Assembly (NCBI GenBank): GCA_017512705.1
Contig: JAFWEX010000105.1
Location: forward strand, 62,001-126,000
Reading direction: 5' to 3'
Source: Paenibacillus sp.
GTDB lineage: Bacteria; Bacillota; Bacilli; Paenibacillales; Paenibacillaceae
DNA: 64,000 nt
Both the position numbers and the translations under genes were made by a program. Of the stretch, positions 8,403-17,286 are shown piece by piece (position 1 is the first letter of the stretch; each line of letters begins with the position of its first letter). Under the pieces are notes generated by a model, which was given only the letters and a program-made list of their open reading frames with translations, had not been told where the DNA came from and made no database searches.

Positions 8403-8445
8403 CAGTAGCTCCAGTTCCACAAAAAAAGTGGTACTGGAGCTACTG
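8403..8445. terminator. Long hairpin between convergent genes
   Basis: An 18-bp stem (CAGTAGCTCCAGTTCCAC and its near-complement, one mismatch) encloses a loop of seven A. It lies between the PhnB-like gene (+) and the end of the glnQHMP operon (-). No clear T-run follows on either side, so it may act as a bidirectional barrier or mRNA end. Nearby, TATGCATTCT occurs twice in tandem at about 8452-8472. Confidence 0.6.
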
Positions 8446-8522
8446 AACATTATGCATTCTTTATGCATTCTATAAGCAATTCACCTGTATCTGCATGCAT
8501 TCTTCCTAATCTGACATGCTCT

Positions 8523-9173
8523 TTAGTTCAAGCGTGCCTCAAGCCTTCTTGCTACGATGGAGAGGGAATAGTTGATGATGAAATACAGCACGGCTGCCAG
8601 TAACAACGCCGGTATGACGTAATCGAAGCTTTGGCCTCCAAGGATCTGCACATTGTGCATTAGTTCTGGCAAAGAGATGATGATGGCGAGTGACGTATCC
8701 TTTAGTAGGGAGATGAATTGGCTGACCATAGGTGGAGACATGCGGCGCAGTGCCTGGGGCATAATGATGCTGCCCAGTGTCTGCATATAGCTCAGACCAG
8801 AAGAACGAGCAGCTTCCACCTGACCGCGTTCCACAGATTTGAGGCCGCTGCGTACAATTTCTGCAATCATGGCGCCTTCAAACAGACTCAGTCCCACTAC
8901 CGTGGACCAGAAAGCAGACATTTTAATCCCTAGCTGTGGGAGTACGATATGAATAAAAAAGATAATGAGCAGTAACGGCAGGTTACGAATGGTATCTACG
9001 ATCACTGCCACAATCTGTGCGAGAACAGGAATGCGTGTATAACGTATTGTGCCGAGCAGCGTACCTAACACAAAGCTGAACACAATGGATAAGCCCGCCA
9101 CTTGCAGCGTCACCCCGAATCCATGTAGCAGAAAACGAAGGTTCGGCCACTCAAAGGCTCCGCTAAAGTCCAT
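8523..9173 (-). CDS. glnP: Polar amino-acid ABC transporter permease (GlnP type)
   Basis: A 216-residue HisM/GlnP-family inner-membrane permease with five or so helices. The EAA loop is 'VEAARSSGLSYMQTLGSIIMPQA', read across residues 133-155. ATG 9173 is preceded by AAGGAGGGA. It is the last of four genes ordered ATPase, binding protein, permease, permease, which is the order of B. subtilis glnQHMP. Glutamine or glutamate is therefore the likely substrate class, inferred from gene order and from the GlnR box, not from binding-site residues. Confidence 0.88.
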   Translation of the reverse strand: MDFSGAFEWPNLRFLLHGFGVTLQVAGLSIVFSFVLGTLLGTIRYTRIPVLAQIVAVIVDTIRNLPLLLIIFFIHIVLPQLGIKMSAFWSTVVGLSLFEGAMIAEIVRSGLKSVERGQVEAARSSGLSYMQTLGSIIMPQALRRMSPPMVSQFISLLKDTSLAIIISLPELMHNVQILGGQSFDYVIPALLLAAVLYFIINYSLSIVARRLEARLN

Positions 9174-9245
9174 ACTTCAGATCCCTCCTTCGGGAACGAT
9201 ATGAGTTTCTAGCCGAAATTCATGCCCGATTCCTCAACTTGTACC

Positions 9246-9968
9246 CTACATCGTGACTTGCCCTGTAGGTTTGTTTTTCTTCGGTTTACCTTTGGGTTTA
9301 CGAGCCTCTGCATCACTTTGTCCGAATCGTCGTTCCATATAATGTACCAGGAAGCTGAGCGGTAAGGTCAGCACCAGATACAAAAGTGCAACAATAGTGT
9401 ATACACTGAGCGGCTGGAACGTATCCGAGTTCACAAGGTCGGCAAAATACATCAAGTCCATACCAGCCACGACTGCCAGAATGGATGAGTTTTTGACCAG
9501 ATTAATAAACTGATTGCCTATGGAAGGTAGTACGATCTTGATTGCTTGTGGCAGAATGACCAAGTTCATGGCCTGTACATAGGACAATCCCGATGAACGT
9601 GCAGCCTCCAGCTGACCGCGAGGTACGGTCTGAATACCTGCTCGAATCGCTTCTGCGATGAAAACAGCTGTGTAGATGGTTAGGCCGAGTGTTCCTGAAA
9701 CAAATCCATCCAGTGTAATACCAAGTGCAGGCAACCCGAGGTAGAAAAAGAACACAACTAGCAACAATGGAATGTTGCGAATAAACTCAACAAAAGCCGT
9801 ACCGAACCAGTTCAACGGCTTAACGGGTGAGATGCGAAAGATCGCCAGAATGGCGCCTAGCACAAAGCTGCCAACCAGAGCGATCACGCTCACTTGAATT
9901 GTATTCCAGAATCCTTCAATGAACCGGTCCGAGTGCCTGAACAGTACGCCAAAATCCAATGTGCCCAT
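9246..9968 (-). CDS. glnM: Polar amino-acid ABC transporter permease (GlnM type)
   Basis: About 240 residues, with the HisM/GlnP fold and the EAA loop 'LEAARSSGLSYVQAMNLVILPQA' near residue 140. It forms the channel with the following permease. The start at ATG 9968 is favoured by a GGGGG stretch about 10 nt upstream; an in-frame ATG at 10007 would add 13 residues with no better site. The C-terminal tail is unusually basic (Lys/Pro/Gly-rich after residue 220). It lies 73 nt upstream of the next permease and is separated from the binding-protein gene by a stem-loop. Confidence 0.88.
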   Translation of the reverse strand: MGTLDFGVLFRHSDRFIEGFWNTIQVSVIALVGSFVLGAILAIFRISPVKPLNWFGTAFVEFIRNIPLLLVVFFFYLGLPALGITLDGFVSGTLGLTIYTAVFIAEAIRAGIQTVPRGQLEAARSSGLSYVQAMNLVILPQAIKIVLPSIGNQFINLVKNSSILAVVAGMDLMYFADLVNSDTFQPLSVYTIVALLYLVLTLPLSFLVHYMERRFGQSDAEARKPKGKPKKNKPTGQVTM

Positions 9969-10011
9969 ATACAAGACCCCCGTTCTCCAGGTGTGAAAAT
10001 AAAACAACAGC

Positions 10012-10050
10012 GCATCTGCTGCATGCGGATCTTTCGCATACGGCAGATGC
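10012..10050 (-). other. Intercistronic stem-loop between glnH and glnM
   Basis: GCATCTGC at 10012-10019 pairs with GCAGATGC at 10043-10050, and an inner stem (10020-10027 with 10035-10042) extends it with one mismatch; the loop is 7 nt. There is no U-run, so it is not a terminator. Such hairpins after binding-protein genes usually protect the upstream message from 3' decay and raise binding protein over permease. Confidence 0.65.
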
Positions 10051-10107
10051 TTACATTACGTATTGAACAGATGGGTAGACTGGCCCATCATGTGCCGCTC
10101 ACAACTG

Positions 10108-10944
10108 TTACTCAGGTTTGCTGCCCAGCCATTTCTCGTGCAGCGTGTCATATTCACCGCTGTCCTTTAATCCTTTAAGCATCTTATTCACTTCTTCTAC
10201 GAAGGCAGTGTCTCCCTTACGGATCGCCATGCCATAAGGCTCGCTTGTGAAGTTGCCGCCAACGAGCTTGTAGTTGTTGTCTGACTGCTGCATGCCGATG
10301 AGAATGATATTGTCAGTAGTCAGCGCTTCACCTTTACCAGCTTTCAGCGCTGTAAAAGCATCCTGATAGTTATCGAATTCGAGCACCTCTGCCTTCGGCG
10401 CCTTCTCGCGAATGTTCTGCGCAGACGTGGAGCCTTTCACGGCAAGTACCTTCACACCATCCAGGCTCTCCAGACCGGTGATGGCACTGTCGTTTTTCAC
10501 CAGCAGGGACTGGCCTGCCTCGAAGTATACATCACTGAAATCAACCTGCTCTTTTCGCTCGTCTGTAATCGTCATTGTGGCAATGATGATGTCGATATCC
10601 CCGTTCTGCAGCATGGGGATTCTTGTTTTGGAGGTAACTTCCTTCAGTTCAACCTTCGTTTCATCGCCCAGAATCTGCTTAGCTAGTGCTTTGGCGATAT
10701 CGACATCGAAGCCCTCCACATTCCCGCTTGCCGGATCTTTGAGTCCAAATAACTTCGTGTCGTATTTTACTCCAGCAATTAGCTTGCCGCGCTCTTTAAT
10801 CTGCTCAATTGTGCCTTTCGCTTCCGCATTGCCCCCACCACTTGTCGAGGAGGTGTCTGTTCCTGTATTACAGCCAGATAAGACAAGAGATAACATAAGT
10901 ACCAGCACAAACGTCAAAGTCGGCCACTTCATTATATTTTTCAT
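10108..10944 (-). CDS. glnH: Amino-acid ABC transporter substrate-binding lipoprotein (GlnH type)
   Basis: About 278 residues. It has a lipoprotein signal peptide with lipobox LSGC (Cys25), a Ser/Thr/Gly linker, then a SBP_bac_3 domain: 'LIAGVKYDTKLFGLKD', 'GFDVDIAKALAKQILG', 'TSKTRIPMLQNGDIDIIIATMTIT' (split) and 'VDFSDVYFEAGQSLLV'. These are the hinge and ligand elements of glutamine/glutamate-type receptors. It is anchored to the outer face of the membrane and feeds GlnMP. ATG 10944 has AAAGGGG upstream; a TTG one codon earlier is also possible. Confidence 0.9.
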   Translation of the reverse strand: MKNIMKWPTLTFVLVLMLSLVLSGCNTGTDTSSTSGGGNAEAKGTIEQIKERGKLIAGVKYDTKLFGLKDPASGNVEGFDVDIAKALAKQILGDETKVELKEVTSKTRIPMLQNGDIDIIIATMTITDERKEQVDFSDVYFEAGQSLLVKNDSAITGLESLDGVKVLAVKGSTSAQNIREKAPKAEVLEFDNYQDAFTALKAGKGEALTTDNIILIGMQQSDNNYKLVGGNFTSEPYGMAIRKGDTAFVEEVNKMLKGLKDSGEYDTLHEKWLGSKPE

Positions 10945-11009
10945 CAAAATAAGACCCCTTTCGAATTTGGAGTGCGCAAGATAAGTCTGGGTGACAGAAT
11001 TAGGAGGGA

Positions 11010-11738
11010 TTAATGATGGATCAGACGGCTAAGAAACTGTTGTGCTCTCTCTTCTCTCGGGTTGTCAAAAAACTCCGTCGCAGAAGCTTCTTCTACAATT
11101 CGGCCTTCGTCCATGAAGATGACCCGATCTGCCACTTCGCGGGCAAAACCCATCTCATGCGTAACAACCACCATAGTCATGCCATTGTGGGCAAGGGAGC
11201 GCATAACATCCAGAACCTCGCCGATCATCTCGGGATCAAGGGCAGAGGTCGGTTCATCAAAAAGCATAATCTTTGGCTCCATCGCGAGCCCTCTTGCAAT
11301 CGCTACACGTTGCTGTTGTCCACCGGATAATTGGGAGGGGTAACTGTCTGCTTTATCTGCGATGCCGACCCGCTCCAGGTATTTCATCGCGGTTGCTGCT
11401 GCTTGGGCCTTGGGTTGTTTGCGCACCTTGATCGGTGCAAGGGTAATGTTATCGATGACTTTTTTGTGGGGATACAGATTGAAATGTTGAAAAACCATAC
11501 CGATGTCACGGCGGAAGAGGTTGATGTCCACCTTTTTTTGATGCAGAGGAATGCCGCTGACGACAAGCTCGCCGTCACTGATGGTTTCTAGACGGTTGAT
11601 ACAGCGAAGCAGTGTGCTTTTGCCTGAGCCGGAAGGTCCGATAATAACCACGACCTCGCCTTCTTCAATGCGGAGATGAATATCCTTGAGGACATGGAAA
11701 TGACCGAAATGCTTTTGGACACTTTTGAATTCAATCAA
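11010..11738 (-). CDS. glnQ: Amino-acid ABC transporter ATPase (GlnQ type)
   Basis: A 242-residue ATPase with Walker A '[15 protein letters not shown]', Q-loop region '[14 protein letters not shown]', signature '[16 protein letters not shown]' and Walker B '[12 protein letters not shown]', all typical of HisP/GlnQ. I prefer the TTG start at 11738 because it gives the family-standard N-terminus ([12 protein letters not shown]) and has AAAGGG 9 nt upstream; ATG 11759 is the alternative. It is the first gene of the operon, with a well-formed promoter and a GlnR/TnrA-type box upstream, so it is probably induced under nitrogen limitation. Confidence 0.9.
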   Translation of the reverse strand: MIEFKSVQKHFGHFHVLKDIHLRIEEGEVVVIIGPSGSGKSTLLRCINRLETISDGELVVSGIPLHQKKVDINLFRRDIGMVFQHFNLYPHKKVIDNITLAPIKVRKQPKAQAAATAMKYLERVGIADKADSYPSQLSGGQQQRVAIARGLAMEPKIMLFDEPTSALDPEMIGEVLDVMRSLAHNGMTMVVVTHEMGFAREVADRVIFMDEGRIVEEASATEFFDNPREERAQQFLSRLIHH

Positions 11739-11806
11739 GAACACACACCCTTTCTGCAATAGAAAATAGTAGGAATAAAAAGGAAATATTGCAAAGTAGT
11801 TATTTC

Positions 11807-11835
11807 ATCATACAGATTCATCCTGATAATAGCAA
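11807..11835 (-). promoter_or_regulatory. Sigma-A promoter of glnQHMP
   Basis: On the - strand, -35 TTGCTA (11835-11830), exactly 17 bp, then -10 TATGAT (11812-11807). The start site would be near 11800, giving a short leader before glnQ. Confidence 0.75.
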
Positions 11836-11841
11836 TTACTC

Positions 11842-11858
11842 TGTGATAAAACATGACA
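11842..11858. promoter_or_regulatory. GlnR/TnrA-type nitrogen box
   Basis: TGTGATAAAACATGACA matches the GlnR/TnrA consensus TGTNA-N7-TNACA at every fixed position. Its centre (11850) lies about 50 bp upstream of the predicted glnQ start site, which is where TnrA-activated sites lie in B. subtilis. This supports nitrogen-limitation control of the importer. Confidence 0.8.
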
Positions 11859-12164
11859 TAAGTAACAGGCGTTATAGGCCTGTAGCTAGAAAATACGTCA
11901 TATGTATGTTATATTTATAACTTTTTTGTGACGAATCCTGACAGAAAAATGAATCCATATTCCTATCTTATTTACAAGCATTGGAATTGATGTATGTTGT
12001 ATACTGGAAATTAGTGTGTAATTTTCATAAATCACATATGCGGCATAGATAACAAATAACATCAAGTTCACCCTGTACATGGCAAAAAAGTTCAACCTAG
12101 CTTCGTCATGCCATTGATATGATGAAGTGAGATAACGACACAGTAGAGAGGATGATTTCATACG
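11859..12164 (+). promoter_or_regulatory. Upstream region of the GH28 gene with a possible promoter
   Basis: This AT-rich gap holds the leader of the GH28 gene. A possible promoter is TTTACA (11971-11976), 16 bp, TATGTT (11993-11998). I see no cre match here and no convincing small gene. Confidence 0.35.
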
Positions 12165-13778
12165 ATGAATATTTATCACTCCCCCATGTCTGCAGGAGCA
12201 GGCAGTGTACCTGATGTTCAAGCTTACGAAGTGGATCTGCCTGTTATTCCTACGCGTGATTATCATATTACCGAGTATGGTGCTGTTGGAGATGGGATAA
12301 CAGAGAATACAGAGGCATTCCGACGGGCTATTACCGCATGTGCAGAAGCGGGCGGAGGCAGGATTATCATTCCCCCTGGTGTATGGCTCACTGGGCCTAT
12401 TGTGCTTCGTAGTCGAATTGAACTGCATGTGCAGTCCGGGGCGCTGGTAACGTTCAGTCAGGAGTTTAACAAGTATCCGCTCATTGGATCAAGCTTTGAG
12501 GGCTGGCAGGTTGTGCGCTGCCAATCTCCGATTGATGCAGACGGGCTCGAAGATATTGCAATTACGGGTGAAGGGATCTGGGATGGTGGCGGTGAAGCCT
12601 GGCGTCCGGTGAAACGTTCTAAGATGACAGCTGGCCAGTGGGAGCGATTACTTGCCTCAGGTGGTGTTGTAGAAACGTCCGGCACAGAAGAACAGATCTG
12701 GTGGCCTTCTCAATCTGCACTTGATGGCGTAACCACTGCCGAAAAGCTTCGCCAAGAGAATGTAAGTGATATCGCCGCTTATGAAGGGATTCGTGAATTT
12801 TTGCGGCCGAATATGGTCAGCTTACGGCGATGCAAACGAGTTCTGCTGGAGGGACCTACATTCCAGAACTCACCGGCTTGGAACCTGCACCCTTGGGCGT
12901 GTGAGCATGTGACGATTCGCAAAGTAAACGTTCGTAACCCATGGTTCTCCCAGAATGGAGATGGGCTGGATATAGAGTCCTGCCGTCATGTGCTGGTGGA
13001 GCAGAGTCTATTCGATGTCGGTGACGATGCGATCTGCATGAAATCAGGCAAGGATGCTGAAGGACGTGAACTTGGACTGCCATCGGAGTATGTCACGATT
13101 CGGGACTGCACTGTGTATCATGGTCATGGCGGTTTTGTGATCGGAAGTGAGATGTCTGGTGGTGTCCGGCATGTTCGCGTATCGGATTGTACATTTATAG
13201 GAACGGATATCGGTTTACGTTTCAAAAGCGCACGCGGACGCGGCGGTGTTGTCGAAGATATTCAGATTGAGCGTATCTATATGAAGGATATTATTATGGA
13301 GGCAATCTCCTTTTCATTTTTTTATGCCAATCAGGAGGGGTCTGCCCGGGGTGGGGATCTCGCGAAGGAAGTCAGCGAAGAGACGCCAGTGTTCCGGGAT
13401 ATTCGAATATCCGATGTGGTCTGTGCGGGTGCTGATGCGGCGCTATTTGTCAGCGGGCTACCGGAGATGCCTCTGGACAGTGTGAGTATTGAACGTTACA
13501 GCGTAGAAGCTCGCACAGGGATTCAGTGTGCCCAGGCCAAGCATCTGCAGATTAAAGGGCTACAGGCACAGATTACCGAAGGTCCGCTGATTCATCTTCA
13601 CAATTGTAGAGGTGCAGCACTGGAAGATATTAAAGGTGTAGGGGCCGATGGGAAGTTGCTGATGGTCACCGGACTTGAATCTGCGGGTATCGTATGCCGG
13701 GAAACCGATGCAGATACTGAAGGAAGACAGATATCTGTTGGTCCAGAAGTCCGAAGTGGAGTCATCATTCGCGGATAA
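12165..13778 (+). CDS. Glycoside hydrolase family 28 (polygalacturonase-type), no signal peptide
   Basis: A 537-residue right-handed beta-helix enzyme. The GH28 elements occur in order: 'YGAVGDGITENTEAF' near the N-terminus, 'NGDGLD' (Asp266 and Asp269), 'VGDDAICMKSG' (Asp287/Asp288), 'GHGG' (His321 region) and 'RFKSARGRGG'. These correspond to the NTD, DD, GHG and RIK motifs of pectinases, so the inverting acid/base Asp set looks intact. No signal peptide is present, which suggests hydrolysis of imported galacturonide or rhamnogalacturonan fragments inside the cell. The ribosome binding site before ATG 12165 is weak (GAGAGG about 13 nt upstream). The convergent AraC gene next door is the likely regulator. 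Confidence 0.9.
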   Translation: MNIYHSPMSAGAGSVPDVQAYEVDLPVIPTRDYHITEYGAVGDGITENTEAFRRAITACAEAGGGRIIIPPGVWLTGPIVLRSRIELHVQSGALVTFSQEFNKYPLIGSSFEGWQVVRCQSPIDADGLEDIAITGEGIWDGGGEAWRPVKRSKMTAGQWERLLASGGVVETSGTEEQIWWPSQSALDGVTTAEKLRQENVSDIAAYEGIREFLRPNMVSLRRCKRVLLEGPTFQNSPAWNLHPWACEHVTIRKVNVRNPWFSQNGDGLDIESCRHVLVEQSLFDVGDDAICMKSGKDAEGRELGLPSEYVTIRDCTVYHGHGGFVIGSEMSGGVRHVRVSDCTFIGTDIGLRFKSARGRGGVVEDIQIERIYMKDIIMEAISFSFFYANQEGSARGGDLAKEVSEETPVFRDIRISDVVCAGADAALFVSGLPEMPLDSVSIERYSVEARTGIQCAQAKHLQIKGLQAQITEGPLIHLHNCRGAALEDIKGVGADGKLLMVTGLESAGIVCRETDADTEGRQISVGPEVRSGVIIRG

Positions 13779-13976
13779 AAGATGCGATATTTTCGCGGTG
13801 CAGCATCTTGTCAGCCTGTTGACAGCAATAAATAAGTAACCGTAGTAGGGTAGCCATATATCCAGTCCTGTCATCGATGCTCTTCTCCAGAGGTGGGGGA
13901 CGAACATCATGGAGCTGGATCACGGCTACCCTTTCATTTTGGATATCAAATACAGGGCATGGCAGCATGCACCCTT

Positions 13977-14828
13977 TTAGCGGTGCTCTTTGCGATAACG
14001 CAGCGGTGTTGTGCCAGTAACCTGTTTAAACGTTTTGTTAAAATGAGCAGTATGCTCAAATCCTACTTTTTCTGCGATGAATTGAACTCGCTCTTGTGTT
14101 GACAGCAATCTTCGCTGTGCCTCGCGAACGCGTACGATTCGTAAGTATTCGCTAAAACGGAATCCGGTAAGTCGGCTAAACATTCGGCTCAGATACGAAG
14201 GACTGATATAAAAACGGGCTGCTGTCCCTTCCAAAGTGAGGGGTTCGGTATAGTGTTTATTGACATAGGTCACAATCTCACTAATCTTGTCCTGCATGGG
14301 GTGCAATGAACCAGGATTAGACTCTCGAATAACCTCCTGTGCTCGATGGATATGGACGAGTAGCTGGGCTAGCAGACTACGTACAGTAACCTCATAATGA
14401 GGACGCCGATCTTTGCATTCCTGGAGCATCTGCCATAGGATGCGTTCAATCTCAGGCTGATCTGACTCGGGAACACGAAGCAGGCTGGAGCATTCGAATG
14501 GCAGCAGACCACAGATGCCTAGCTCCATACCGGTTGCAAAAGCAGGTGAGAAACCAATGAGAATCCGTTCGAAGCCAGGCTTACTTCCTTTGGACGTAGT
14601 GTGTACATCATGTGGATTGATAAGAACCAGGTCGCCTTTTCGCGCAGGTAAAATCTGTCCATTCATGGAATATACCCGTTCACCTTCGAGCAGGTAATAT
14701 AATTCATAAAAGGGATGAGCATGAGGCTGTGGCATCGCGCTTCCGTCATGTCTTCGCATATGTTCAATAGTAAAAGCATGATCACCAATCCGATATTTAG
14801 GTCCAATCCGATCTTCAATGAGACTCAT
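13977..14828 (-). CDS. AraC-family transcriptional regulator with N-terminal cupin
   Basis: 283 residues. The N-terminal half is a sugar-sensing cupin ('PQPHAHPFYELYYLLEGE', 'KGDLVLINPHDVHT'). The C-terminal 100 residues are the double helix-turn-helix of AraC proteins ('LTLEGTAARFYISPSYLSRMF' and 'IAEKVGFEHTAHFNKTFKQVTG', each read across the motif). ATG 14828 has GAGGGGAG 9-16 nt upstream and is the natural start; the frame upstream of it is not coding. It faces the GH28 gene end to end and probably controls pectin-fragment use. Its own promoter carries a cre site. Confidence 0.9.
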   Translation of the reverse strand: MSLIEDRIGPKYRIGDHAFTIEHMRRHDGSAMPQPHAHPFYELYYLLEGERVYSMNGQILPARKGDLVLINPHDVHTTSKGSKPGFERILIGFSPAFATGMELGICGLLPFECSSLLRVPESDQPEIERILWQMLQECKDRRPHYEVTVRSLLAQLLVHIHRAQEVIRESNPGSLHPMQDKISEIVTYVNKHYTEPLTLEGTAARFYISPSYLSRMFSRLTGFRFSEYLRIVRVREAQRRLLSTQERVQFIAEKVGFEHTAHFNKTFKQVTGTTPLRYRKEHR

Positions 14829-14870
14829 TATGCAACTCCCCTCTACTTCAGGCTTGGCGTTGATATCCAT

Positions 14871-14908
14871 ATCATAACGGAAAATTGATATTTTTGTAAA
14901 CGCTATCA
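14871..14908 (-). promoter_or_regulatory. Promoter of the AraC gene overlapping a cre (CcpA) site
   Basis: On the - strand, -35 TTTACA (14900-14895), 18 bp, -10 TATGAT (14876-14871). The sequence TGTAAACGCTATCA at 14895-14908 fits the cre consensus TGTAANCGNTNNCA exactly and covers the -35, the position expected for repression by CcpA when a preferred sugar is present. Confidence 0.7.
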
Positions 14909-15104
14909 TATAGAGTGAGATACGTTTTGGCGTAAATAGATATTCTTGGTTGAGGATAAGATAAATGATAACAAAGTGGTGAAATCCGTATTTACCAGCT
15001 GTAAAGGTGACAAAACGGACATGTTGTTTTAGAGTAGGGAGAGCGAGGTTAAACTTCAGTTTGGGAGTTTCCCCGAAAATGAGTTGGAAGGAAGGAAACA
15101 GGTT

Positions 15105-15563
15105 ATGACAGCACATGAATTATCACCACTCGTAGCTGCACTGGATATGCAGCCTCACGTTGAAGGTGGTTGGTATAAGGAAGTTTGGAAGGCATCCTAT
15201 CAAATCCCACAATCCGTTTTGCCGGATTCCTACTCTGGTCCACGCTTCTCTGCAAGTTCAACGTATTTCTTATTGCATGCCCATGAAATTTCTGAATGGC
15301 ACACAGTGCTTTCGGATGAGTTGTGGTTATGGCATAGCGGTAGCCCGATTGAACTGAAATTGGGGGGCAATGGCGAGAATCCAGAGAATGAAGAAGTGGT
15401 GGTTCTCGGTATGGATATCGAGGCAGGACAAGCTCCTCAGGTACTCGTTCCTGCAGGTGTATGGCAGACGGCACGTCCTCTGGGCGATGAACCAGTGCTG
15501 GTCACTTGTGTGGTTGCACCAGGATTTCACTTTGATGATTTCAAGCTGATCTCCAAAGGTTGA
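15105..15563 (+). CDS. Cupin_5 / DUF985 family protein
   Basis: 152 residues with the DUF985 pattern: 'HVEGGWYKEVW' at the start, 'TYFLLHAHEISEWHTVLSDELWLWHSGSPIEL' in the middle (His-rich cupin motif) and 'PAGVWQTARPLG' toward the end. DUF985 proteins are small cytoplasmic double-stranded beta-helix proteins; the metal site residues are visible but the reaction is not known. The start is ATG 15105, after AAGGAAGGAAA. The gene is divergent from the AraC regulator and ends at a strong terminator. Confidence 0.88.
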   Translation: MTAHELSPLVAALDMQPHVEGGWYKEVWKASYQIPQSVLPDSYSGPRFSASSTYFLLHAHEISEWHTVLSDELWLWHSGSPIELKLGGNGENPENEEVVVLGMDIEAGQAPQVLVPAGVWQTARPLGDEPVLVTCVVAPGFHFDDFKLISKG

Positions 15564-15583
15564 GAGTGTTGTAGACTCAATGG

Positions 15584-15628
15584 AAATCCCGATTCGGATG
15601 GTTCACCATCTGAATCGGGATTTTTGGG
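15584..15628 (+). terminator. Terminator of the cupin gene
   Basis: AAATCCCGATTCGGATGG (15584-15601) pairs with 15606-15623 in an 18-bp stem with one G-U pair and a 4-nt loop. A TTTTT run begins within the 3' arm. Confidence 0.9.
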
Positions 15629-15900
15629 GTCTTGCTCGCGCGGAAAACCCCTGTTTTTATCCTTTTTCAGCAGGCGGAGGTTTGGTTTTGACGTTTGTGG
15701 GTGATAAGATGAAGTATACGAAAATAGTACGAAACGTATGGATATTATGATTCTTTGATCATGATTTTTGTAGGACACCTTTCAGAGAAAGAGGCCCAAT
15801 CATTGAGTCGTATGTTTTTACATAATCTAAACCAATCCAATGCAGCTATTCCGTATGATCAGCGGGACTGCGCAACGAACAATAAAGGAGCAAGATAATC
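15629..15900 (+). other. Intergenic region before the DUF445 gene
   Basis: A TTGACG element occurs near 15693, but no -10 at proper spacing is convincing. Nothing else is recognisable apart from the AAAGGAGC ribosome binding site at its end. Confidence 0.3.
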
Positions 15901-17157
15901 ATGGCTAAACCTAAAAAAACCAAAACGGCAGCAGCCTGGTCTCTCGTGATCATGGGAGCAGGATTCGCAGCATCATTACCATTTCAGGGTGTACCTGTAG
16001 GGAAGTTGCTGGTGGGCTCTTTCGAAGCGGGACTGGTAGGCGGTCTTGCGGACTGGTTCGCGGTAACTGCGCTGTTCCGCCATCCGCTTGGCATTCCCAT
16101 TCCCCATACAGCGCTATTGCCGAAGAACCGGGACAAGATGACCGAAGGTCTGGTCTCCGCTGTGGAGAACAACCTATTGAACAAAGACAGTATTACGGAG
16201 AAAATTGCTGGTTTCAAAGCAGCTGAAGTTGTTCTGGATACGCTGGGGCGGGAGCTGCACAGTGATGGCATCAAAACGATGATGGATACATTGTGCAAAC
16301 GTATATTGGCAGGACTGCCGCTAGAGCAGATTGCTCCCATGGTTGCCAAAGAGGTCAAGTCGCAGGCTGGCGCATTTGATCTGGGGCCGATCCTGGAAAG
16401 AGCCGCTGTACAGGTGACGGAGCGAGGATATGATGCACAGGCTTTGGATTATGCGCTAAAACAGGCGGAGGAGTGGCTGGTTAAACCGGAGACCATTCAG
16501 TTGCTGGGTGAAAGTGGCATGAAAGCCATTAGTGGTATCCAGATGAACGGACTCATGCAGTTTGCGATGAATGCGTTCATGGGGTATTTGAATGAAGAAC
16601 GTCTGGGCGGCATTATTCAAGGATATCTTTTTGATCGGGTAGAGGATATGAAACGGGAAGGCAGTGCACTGCGATACAAAGTGCTGGATACGCTGCGTAC
16701 GCAGGCTATGCGAATTGCAGTGACTGAGGCTGTGCAGGATGGCCTTAATGGCTGGAAGAACAATCTGCTGGATGGCTGGGACGCTGAGGAAACGGTGCTG
16801 AACAAACTCACGGAGCTGCGTGATAAAGCGCTCGTTGCGATGGAAGATGGGCGATATGTGGATACGTATGCGCTGCCAGCCATCGAAAAGGTACTGGCGG
16901 ATCTACGATCAGATGATGTGTTAATGACAAGCATGAATGCCAAGATTGTGGAAGGTGTCACCACACTGCTGGAGAAAAATCACTCCAAGATTGGGAATCT
17001 CGTACGAGAAAATGTAGATAAGATGGATAATGCTTCACTTATTTCGATGATTGAGGATAAGGTGGGGCAGGATCTGCAGTGGATTCGGATCAACGGTGCA
17101 GTAACTGGATTCATTATCGGGATCGTGCTAACCGCACTGCGCATGGTGCTTGAATAA
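15901..17157 (+). CDS. DUF445 family membrane protein (YheB-like)
   Basis: A 418-residue protein of the DUF445 family. One hydrophobic segment sits at residues 12-28, followed by the family-defining 'GSFEAGLVGGLADWFAVTALFRHPLGIPIPHTALLPKNRDKMTEGL' (read here in pieces). A long helical middle follows, and a C-terminal membrane anchor 'GAVTGFIIGIVLTALRMVL'. Both ends are thus in the membrane with a helical domain between. The molecular role is unknown; B. subtilis YheB belongs to the same family. AAAGGAGC lies 9 nt before the ATG. It is monocistronic, ending at a paired hairpin terminator. Confidence 0.88.
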   Translation: MAKPKKTKTAAAWSLVIMGAGFAASLPFQGVPVGKLLVGSFEAGLVGGLADWFAVTALFRHPLGIPIPHTALLPKNRDKMTEGLVSAVENNLLNKDSITEKIAGFKAAEVVLDTLGRELHSDGIKTMMDTLCKRILAGLPLEQIAPMVAKEVKSQAGAFDLGPILERAAVQVTERGYDAQALDYALKQAEEWLVKPETIQLLGESGMKAISGIQMNGLMQFAMNAFMGYLNEERLGGIIQGYLFDRVEDMKREGSALRYKVLDTLRTQAMRIAVTEAVQDGLNGWKNNLLDGWDAEETVLNKLTELRDKALVAMEDGRYVDTYALPAIEKVLADLRSDDVLMTSMNAKIVEGVTTLLEKNHSKIGNLVRENVDKMDNASLISMIEDKVGQDLQWIRINGAVTGFIIGIVLTALRMVLE

Positions 17158-17166
17158 TAACGATAG

Positions 17167-17230
17167 AGGCCAAGCCGGCACGGCTGGCCTAGGAGAAGAG
17201 CCGCTCGCTTGCAGAGCAGGCTCTTTTTTA
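17167..17230 (+). terminator. Double hairpin terminator after the DUF445 gene
   Basis: A first hairpin (AGGCCAAGCCG at 17167-17177 with 17180-17190, one G-U pair) is followed by a second, AAGAGCC at 17196-17202 with GGCTCTT at 17219-17225, leading into TTTTTT. The second is the terminator proper. Confidence 0.8.
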
Positions 17231-17286
17231 GTGTAAACATGGGCGATGAGATTTTCGGGTTGGCTAGGCCTAAGAGGAATATGGAA

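Noticed and set aside
13765-13968. A 67-codon frame on the - strand between the GH28 and AraC genes
   Set aside because: No ribosome binding site, overlaps the GH28 3' end and shows no recognisable pattern; treated as non-coding.
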